From the NCBI GenBank assembly GCA_022574795.1, contig JACZRJ010000019.1:1-8132 (forward strand): a stretch of 8,132 bases of DNA, in the 5' to 3' direction. Numbering within the stretch: the first letter of the stretch is position 1; every line of letters starts with the position of its first letter. This stretch comes from Patescibacteria group bacterium. GTDB lineage: Bacteria; Patescibacteriota; Andersenbacteria; UBA10190. The notes beneath the pieces were generated by a model. That model ran no database searches. It was not told the origin of the DNA and worked only from the letters and a program-made list of their open reading frames with translations. Positions 3,589-8,132 of this stretch are shown here, piece by piece. A program made the translations under genes and the position numbers.

Positions 3589-6033
3589 TCAGCCACTCAC
3601 CACAAAATTAATCAACCGATCAGGCACAAATATCACTTTTGTCTCGCCGTCACCTTTGTCCTCTTTGTCCTCTTTATCCCCCCGCAAATATTTAGCCACG
3701 TTCGGCACGGTCCGAGCCTGCGCCTCAATCTCCTGCTGGGACGTGCCGCGAGAGGCCTTCAGGACTCCTCGAACGCGGCCGTTGACTTGAACGGCAATGG
3801 TCACCGCCGCCGCCTTAAGCAAAGCTTCATCAACCACTGGCCAGGCCGCTTCCCCAATCGAGTCCTGGTCGCCAAGCCGTTCATATAACTCGTGTGCCAA
3901 GTGCGGGGCATAGGGACTAAGCAATAATAAAAAGATCTTTTTCGTGTCGGCCGATACCTGTGGTTGCGCTTCCAGCTCATTCAGCATTTCCATAAGTGCT
4001 GCCACTCCGGTGTTAAAACGAAACTGCTCGATACTGTCAGTCACTCGGGCAATGGTGCGTTGTGCCACCAGCGTCAACTCTTGAGCCTCATCGACTTCCG
4101 GCAACTCCCGCTCGTACCATCGAAACACCCGAGCAAGAAATCGGTGGATGCCAGCGATACCATCGCTGCTCCAAGCCGCCGATTGGTTAAAGGGTCCGAT
4201 AAACATCTCGTAAACCCTCAAGGCGTCAGCTCCATATTTCTGCACTATGTCATCTGGCACAATAACGTTGCCCCGGGACTTACTCATCTTCTGATTGTCT
4301 GGACCCATCAGCAAACCAACGTTCCGCAACTTCACAAACGGCTCTTCCTCTAGCACCACGCCCTCATCATACAGCACTTTATGCCAAAATCGAGCATATA
4401 AAAGATGGAGCACGGCATGCTCAGCCCCACCAACATAAATATCGACTGGCATCCATTCGGCTAAAGCCTTTTTACTCACTAGCTCTTCACTGTTGTGCGG
4501 ATCAAGGTAGCGCAGATAATACCAACTTGAGCCAGCCCACTGTGGCATCGTATTAGTCTCTCGCTTTCCGGCCTGGCCACACTTGGGACAAGACACCTTC
4601 ACCCAATCAGTTTGCGCCGCTAAGGGAGACTCCCCGGTACCAGTCGGTTCATACTTGGCAATTTCGGGTAAGGTAACTGGCAAGTCCTCTTCCGGCACCG
4701 GCACAACCCCACATTCCGCACAATGAATCAGCGGAATTGGCTCACCCCAATAACGTTGCCGGCTGAAGACCCAATCACGCAAGCTATAGCTGATCGTCCT
4801 TGTGCCCCAACCCTTTTTCTCCAAGTGATCCATCATGGCCTCAATGGCTTGTGCCACCGACAGTCCATTAAGAAACTCAGAATTAATCAAGGTACCTGCC
4901 GCCTCATGCACCTGCTCAATTCTTTCAATCACAGAGTCGTCACCAGCTGAGGCCACCACCACTCGCCGCACCGGTAAATCAAACTGCTGAGCAAAGGCAA
5001 AATCACGCTGGTCATGACCAGGCACCCCCACCACCGCCCCTGTACCAAAACCTCCCAGGACAAAATCAGACACCCAAATCGGCAGCTTGACTGAATTCAG
5101 CTGGTTGAGAGCAAACTGGCCAGTAAAGACCCCCGTCTTATCCCGACCCTCCTCCTGACGCTCCAAGGCACTCTTCTGCAACGACTCCTTCACGTAAGCC
5201 GCCACCTCTTTATTATCTTCAGCTACCTTTCGAGCGTAGCTATGCTCCGGAGCCAGGACAATAAAAGTAGCCCCAAAATTCGTGTCTGGTCGGGTCGTAA
5301 AGCAGGTCAGAACCTCATCAGATCCTTCAACCGTATAGCTAATATCAATACCTACCTTGCGTCCGATCCAGTTCCGCTGCAACTCAATAATAAATTGTGG
5401 CCAATCCAACTGTTCCAGGCCTTCCAGTAAACGATCAGCGTAAGCAGTAATTTTTAGCATCCATTGCCTCATCGGCCGCTTCTCAACTGGATGCCCACCA
5501 ACCTCGCTTTTACCGTCAACAACCTCTTCATCGGCTAACACTGTCCCTAGCGCCGGACACCAATTGAGCATGATGTCAGCCTCGTAGGCTAAACCTCTGG
5601 CGAATAGTTTTAAGAAAATCCACTGGGTCCACTTATAATAGGCCGGATCCGTCGTATTGATTTCTCGATCCCAATCGTACGAGAAACCCATCATCTGCAT
5701 TTGTTGTTTAAACCGGGTCACATTGCGCTCGGTAAGCTCCCGGGGATGCAAACCAAACTTGATCGCCGACTGTTCCGCAGGCAGTCCAAAAGCGTCCCAG
5801 CCCATAGGATGCAAGACGGTAAAACCCTTCATTCTCCAATATCTGGCCGAGACATCCGATCCGGTATAGATTTTCACGTGTCCAACGTGAAGCCCGTCTC
5901 CGGAGGGATAGGGAAACATGTCCAACACATACTTCTTTTTCTTGCCTGAGTCTTCCGTAGCAGCAAATGAACCTGCTTTAAGCCAGGCTTTTTGCCACTT
6001 GGCCTCAATTGTCTGCGGATCGTATCCAGCCAT
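3589..6033 (-). CDS. leuS: Leucyl-tRNA synthetase
   Basis: LeuRS charges tRNA-Leu with leucine in the cytoplasm and edits mischarged tRNA. The 814-residue protein is full-length for the bacterial type. It shows the HIGH-type motif 'HVGH' (49-52), the CP1 editing domain with its threonine-rich 'TTRPDTNFGAT' (246-256) and 'GVPGHDQRD' (336-344) containing the conserved aspartate, cysteine pairs 438/441 and 482/485 for zinc, 'KMSKS' (582-586), an anticodon-binding helical domain, and the C-terminal 'VNGRVRG' and 'VPDRLINFV' blocks. A Lys-Glu-Asp repeat interrupts the C-terminus at about 785-798. The start gives the usual 'YDPQTIEAKWQ' N-terminus. No SD precedes the ATG. It follows the phosphatase gene by 39 bases, which contain a G-quadruplex motif and a -10-like hexamer. 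Confidence 0.98.
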   Translation of the reverse strand: MAGYDPQTIEAKWQKAWLKAGSFAATEDSGKKKKYVLDMFPYPSGDGLHVGHVKIYTGSDVSARYWRMKGFTVLHPMGWDAFGLPAEQSAIKFGLHPRELTERNVTRFKQQMQMMGFSYDWDREINTTDPAYYKWTQWIFLKLFARGLAYEADIMLNWCPALGTVLADEEVVDGKSEVGGHPVEKRPMRQWMLKITAYADRLLEGLEQLDWPQFIIELQRNWIGRKVGIDISYTVEGSDEVLTCFTTRPDTNFGATFIVLAPEHSYARKVAEDNKEVAAYVKESLQKSALERQEEGRDKTGVFTGQFALNQLNSVKLPIWVSDFVLGGFGTGAVVGVPGHDQRDFAFAQQFDLPVRRVVVASAGDDSVIERIEQVHEAAGTLINSEFLNGLSVAQAIEAMMDHLEKKGWGTRTISYSLRDWVFSRQRYWGEPIPLIHCAECGVVPVPEEDLPVTLPEIAKYEPTGTGESPLAAQTDWVKVSCPKCGQAGKRETNTMPQWAGSSWYYLRYLDPHNSEELVSKKALAEWMPVDIYVGGAEHAVLHLLYARFWHKVLYDEGVVLEEEPFVKLRNVGLLMGPDNQKMSKSRGNVIVPDDIVQKYGADALRVYEMFIGPFNQSAAWSSDGIAGIHRFLARVFRWYERELPEVDEAQELTLVAQRTIARVTDSIEQFRFNTGVAALMEMLNELEAQPQVSADTKKIFLLLLSPYAPHLAHELYERLGDQDSIGEAAWPVVDEALLKAAAVTIAVQVNGRVRGVLKASRGTSQQEIEAQARTVPNVAKYLRGDKEDKEDKGDGETKVIFVPDRLINFVVSG
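3651..3677 (-). repeat. Nine-base in-frame tandem repeat in the leuS C-terminus
   Basis: Three near-identical 9-mers (plus strand CACCTTTGT, CCTCTTTGT, CCTCTTTAT) encode an Asp-Lys-Glu type triplet repeat. It sits between the 'VAKYLRG' and 'KVIFVPDRL' blocks, where LeuRS proteins normally have a short turn. It looks like a slippage expansion. Confidence 0.7.
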
Positions 6034-6042
6034 AATGCCAAC

Positions 6043-6048
6043 AGTATA
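6043..6048 (-). promoter_or_regulatory. leuS: Possible -10 element directly before leuS
   Basis: TATACT lies nine bases before the leuS ATG, so a transcript starting from it would have almost no leader. No -35 is seen at the right distance, because the G-rich tract occupies that place. With no SD in front of leuS, a near-leaderless transcript is possible, but the hexamer alone is weak evidence. Confidence 0.3.
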
Positions 6049-6053
6049 CCTTA

Positions 6054-6070
6054 CCCGCCCCGCCCCGCCC
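6054..6070 (-). promoter_or_regulatory. G-quadruplex motif between the phosphatase gene and leuS
   Basis: The minus strand reads G3-C-G4-C-G4-C-G3, four G-runs with single-base loops, a canonical strong quadruplex motif; the plus strand is the matching C-rich tract. It starts 2 bases after the phosphatase stop and ends 20 bases before leuS, so it would be in the intercistronic RNA of a joint transcript. A role in leuS translation or transcription is inferred. Confidence 0.65.
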
Positions 6071-6072
6071 GA

Positions 6073-6870
6073 TCAATGGGCTGAATCAAGATAGGAAAAT
6101 ATGTGTTGATGCAGGGCCTCTGGAGCCGCCAGATAACCAGGGTCGTCTCTCCACAACCAGGGTTGATTCCAAAAGTTAGTAACCTTTAAACCAGCTTCAG
6201 CCCTCAGTAGACTAGTCGCCGCAAAGTCCCAAACCTGACCAGGCCTAGTGGAAAAATGTAAATCTTGATTAAGACGCAGGGCCACCAAGACGTTTTCTGA
6301 AGCTGAGCGATAAGTCTTAATCAAACCATCCTTCAGCAGCTGCTCGCGCAACCAGATCATCTGCTCCGCTCGCTCCAGGGCCGGCATTTTTTCTAAAACA
6401 GGCTTGACCGCCTCAAAATTAGTCCGGCTCTCTATCAAAACCTTGGCATTATTCAAATACGCGCCCGAGCCACGTCGAGCCCAGGCTAATTGTCTCTTTT
6501 TAGGATTCAGTACCACTCCCAACACTATCGTATCGCCCTCCGCTCGCGCAATCATTACCCCAAAATTATCTACGTCATTAGCAAAATTCCAGGTGCCATC
6601 AAGTGGATCCACCAACCAGGTGTACGGTGATTTTCCCACCTCATGTTTCCCTGACTCTTCTGCCACAATGTCGTCATCAGGAAACTCCTTGGTCAACTGC
6701 TCCACAATAAGCTTTTCGGCGGCAAGATCAGCCTCGGTGGCAAAATCTTGCGGTCCCGATTTAATCTGCCGGGTGAGCTCTCCTCCCCAATACTCCAGCA
6801 GCACCTCACCCGCGCCGCGGGCCACCTGCTTAGTGAACTCAAGAACGTCGGCATCAGCCAGATGTGTCAT
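6073..6870 (-). CDS. Inositol-monophosphatase-family phosphatase
   Basis: This family contains Mg2+-dependent, Li+-sensitive phosphatases acting on inositol phosphates, histidinol phosphate, 3'-phosphoadenosine 5'-phosphate or fructose-1,6-bisphosphate. The metal site is complete: 'VAEESG' (69-74), 'DPLDGT' (88-93) and 'VWDFA' with Asp215, plus 'GSGAYLN' typical of the family. The length of 265 residues is normal. The start is placed at the ATG at 6870 because AGG lies 9 bases before it; a TTG three codons earlier has no room for an SD. The gene starts 10 bases after the tatD stop and sits 39 bases before leuS, consistent with one operon. The substrate cannot be told from sequence, so no symbol (suhB, hisN or cysQ) is given. 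Confidence 0.9.
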   Translation of the reverse strand: MTHLADADVLEFTKQVARGAGEVLLEYWGGELTRQIKSGPQDFATEADLAAEKLIVEQLTKEFPDDDIVAEESGKHEVGKSPYTWLVDPLDGTWNFANDVDNFGVMIARAEGDTIVLGVVLNPKKRQLAWARRGSGAYLNNAKVLIESRTNFEAVKPVLEKMPALERAEQMIWLREQLLKDGLIKTYRSASENVLVALRLNQDLHFSTRPGQVWDFAATSLLRAEAGLKVTNFWNQPWLWRDDPGYLAAPEALHQHIFSYLDSAH

Positions 6871-6880
6871 CAGCTGCAAC

Positions 6881-7663
6881 CTAAGAATTCAGACGAAACA
6901 GCTCAGTTGCATTTTTGGTCGTCGCCGCCAGGATCTCGGCCATAGCAACGTCTCGTATTGCGGCCAACTTCTCTGCCACCTGCCGCACATAGGCCGGCTC
7001 ATTTCTCTGGCCCCGATACGGTTCGGGAGCCAAGAAGGGGCAATCCGTCTCAATTAAAATTCGGTCCAGTGGCGCTAACGCAACTACCGCAGGAAGCTCC
7101 CCCGCATTCTTGAAAGTAACGACCCCGGAAAATGCCAGATAGAAGCCCAACTCCAGATACTGCTTAGCTTGATCAAGTGATCCGCTAAAAGTGTGAATGA
7201 CCCCTCGCGGACGTTGATCAGTATCAAGTGAGCCTAGATATGCAATCAGATCATCATGCGCCTTCTCCCTCTCGCCATCTCGCACGTGAAAAACGACCGG
7301 GAGGCTTTTCTTACCTGCCAGTTGCACCAAGCGCTCCAGGGCAGGTAGTTGCTGTTGTTTAGTACCACCTCGATAATAATCAAGACCAATTTCTCCTACG
7401 GCGACAACGCTCTCCTGGTCTAGCAACTGCTCTAAGGAGGAGAAGACCTGCTCATCTATCTGGTCGACCTCCGAGGGATGCACCCCAACTGAAGCAAACA
7501 CTCCCTCCTGGGTTCGAGCCAGGACAACGGCCCTCCGGCTTTGCTCTAGATCAGTCCCCACCTCAAGCCAACCAACGACCCCAGCCTCGCGGGCGCGACT
7601 AATAACTGCCTCCCGATCATCATCGAATTGCCGGAAGGACACATGAGCGTGCGAGTCGAACAT
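6881..7663 (-). CDS. TatD-family metal-dependent hydrolase
   Basis: TatD proteins are TIM-barrel, two-metal DNases (3'-5' exonuclease/AP-type activity) of the amidohydrolase superfamily. All expected ligands are present: His5-x-His7 in 'MFDSHAHV', Glu91 in 'GEIGLDYY', His126 in 'VFHVRD', His157 in 'VIHTFSGS' and Asp207 in 'ETDCPFLAP'. The length of 260 residues is typical. The start is set at the ATG at 7663, because the family begins directly with the 'DSHxH' strand; an upstream in-frame TTG (7699) would add 12 residues without family support. No clear SD is visible. It is the first gene of the tatD-phosphatase-leuS group, preceded by a long structured gap. The family is certain; activity on DNA in vivo is inferred. 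Confidence 0.95.
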   Translation of the reverse strand: MFDSHAHVSFRQFDDDREAVISRAREAGVVGWLEVGTDLEQSRRAVVLARTQEGVFASVGVHPSEVDQIDEQVFSSLEQLLDQESVVAVGEIGLDYYRGGTKQQQLPALERLVQLAGKKSLPVVFHVRDGEREKAHDDLIAYLGSLDTDQRPRGVIHTFSGSLDQAKQYLELGFYLAFSGVVTFKNAGELPAVVALAPLDRILIETDCPFLAPEPYRGQRNEPAYVRQVAEKLAAIRDVAMAEILAATTKNATELFRLNS

Positions 7664-7732
7664 GTCACCAAGCGTAATTCGCTTTAAGCTAGCTGCCAAG
7701 CAACAAAACCGCTGGGCTCAAACAGTGAAGCT

Positions 7733-7949
7733 CCGCGGGCTCACGCCCGTGGCCTCTCCGAAGAGAGGGGCGCCGCCATAGGCGGCGAGCGGAATCCCGC
7801 CCTTTGCCGTATAGGGTTTCGTTGCGACTCAGCAAAGCCAGAAGGCCACATGTACCCCACGCCACTCGCTTACCGCGAGCTCCGCGCGGGGTATCCCATT
7901 CGCATTCATCCACGGCCTGACGGCCGTGGGGCTCGGGCGAAGTGGGATA
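7733..7949 (-). other. Dense cluster of stem-loops upstream of tatD, candidate structured RNA or palindromic element
   Basis: The gap between the AI-2E-type gene and tatD holds no credible gene but at least six hairpins: 7733-7752 (GTGA loop on the minus strand), 7753-7768 (6 bp closing a UUCG loop on the minus strand), 7771-7787 (7 bp), 7789-7800, 7853-7893 (TACCCC/GGGGTA enclosing CTCGC/GCGAG), and 7893-7948 (11 bp with one bulge, enclosing the perfect 8-bp CCACGGCC/GGCCGTGG). CTTTGC (7802-7807) can also pair with GCAAAG (7832-7837). The C(UUCG)G and GNRA loops favour a minus-strand RNA. No RNase P, tmRNA, SRP or 6S hallmark was seen. A non-autonomous IS200/IS605-type palindromic element is the main alternative. 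Confidence 0.55.
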
Positions 7950-7973
7950 AAAATGACCTGCTTGTAAGACAGG
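7949..7973 (-). terminator. Weak terminator-like hairpin after the AI-2E-type gene
   Basis: On the minus strand CCTG and CAGG (7970-7973 with 7957-7960) form a short stem, followed after three bases by five T. It lies about 25 bases after the stop codon. The stem is short, and the T-run overlaps the edge of the stem-loop cluster, so it may be part of that element. Confidence 0.3.
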
Positions 7974-7997
7974 CCCAAGGCAACCGAAGCCAGTGCT

Positions 7998-8132
7998 TTA
8001 GCGGGATTTAGCAAAGATATCCTCTAGAACAATGCTGAAGATAGTAGCAAAAGGCACCGCCATCAACATCCCTATTACCCCACCCAGTCGTGCTCCTAAA
8101 AGTACCGCAATAATAGTCACCAAGGGATCGAG
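7998..8132 (-). CDS. AI-2E/PerM-family membrane protein, C-terminal end only
   Basis: The last 44 codons of a gene whose start lies beyond the right edge. The peptide 'LDPLVTIIAVLLGARLGGVI' followed by 'GMLMAVPFATIFSIVLEDIF' matches the C-terminal block of AI-2E/PerM transporters: a conserved (D)P, then a 'GARLGG' glycine-rich turn between two hydrophobic segments and an 'AVP' motif. These are inner-membrane proteins with about eight helices, linked to autoinducer-2 export or Na+/H+ exchange in different species; the substrate is unknown here. It ends in TAA about 335 bases before the tatD start and is read in the same direction. Confidence 0.85.
   Translation of the reverse strand, partial: LDPLVTIIAVLLGARLGGVIGMLMAVPFATIFSIVLEDIFAKSR

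Noticed and set aside
3479..3790. Plus-strand frame of 103 codons across the junction
   Set aside because: Half of it is antisense to the conserved C-terminus of LeuRS and the rest is antisense to the truncated frame; no SD or recognisable protein.
6404..7057. Long plus-strand open frame of 217 codons
   Set aside because: It is antisense to the phosphatase and TatD genes, which have complete catalytic motifs; its product is Ser/Pro/Arg-rich and shows no family features.
7664..7699. TTG start for TatD 12 codons upstream
   Set aside because: The family begins with the DSHxH strand immediately after the ATG at 7663; the extension has no family support and no SD.
7689..7913. Minus-strand frame of 74 codons in the gap before tatD
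   Set aside because: Its arginine-rich product comes from GC-rich palindromes; the stem-loops explain the sequence better than coding, and no SD is seen. A further frame at 7829-8014 is similar.

Overview
The window joins two unlike pieces of DNA, and every supported gene lies on the minus strand. Bases 3589-8132 are moderately GC-rich bacterial chromosome. In transcription order they hold the C-terminal end of an AI-2E/PerM-type membrane protein (cut by the window edge), a 300-base gap packed with stem-loops, a TatD-family metal-dependent hydrolase, an inositol-monophosphatase-family phosphatase and leucyl-tRNA synthetase (leuS). The last three are packed head to tail with gaps of 10 and 39 bases and look like one operon. 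Weak or missing Shine-Dalgarno (SD) sites and the gene content would suit a Candidate Phyla Radiation/Patescibacteria member. That placement is an impression from reading the proteins, not a demonstrated assignment.

Bases 1 to about 3530 are visibly AT-rich and carry short, tightly packed or overlapping genes, most with strong SD sites. This is a phage-type early/replication module. It has two small genes (one encoding a zinc-ribbon protein), a replication protein with a helix-rich N-terminal DNA-binding-type region and a phage-type C-terminus, an AAA+ DnaC-like helicase loader, three small unknown genes and a DUF1064 (PD-(D/E)XK-like) nuclease. The set ends at a clear intrinsic terminator (91-113). 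No integrase, terminase or capsid gene lies in the window, so prophage versus other mobile element cannot be decided here. At the junction just downstream of leuS the first phage reading frame lacks a start, as if cut by recombination, decay or an assembly join.

The replication module is the most interesting part. The initiator-like gene contains four AGCCCCT direct repeats in two pairs, each pair with an exact 11-base period, flanking an AT-rich stretch. This resembles a lambda-style origin nested in its initiator gene. Upstream of the gene there is a candidate promoter, then a leader RNA that can fold into a three-tier hairpin ending in a U-tract, then an SD site that can itself be sequestered. 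This is attenuator-like geometry. Together they suggest a replication cassette (initiator, loader, origin) gated at transcription and translation.

On the chromosomal side, a four-run G-quadruplex motif sits in the 39-base gap before leuS, next to a promoter-like hexamer only nine bases from the leuS start. The gap upstream of tatD holds at least six stem-loops that suggest a structured RNA or a non-autonomous palindromic element.
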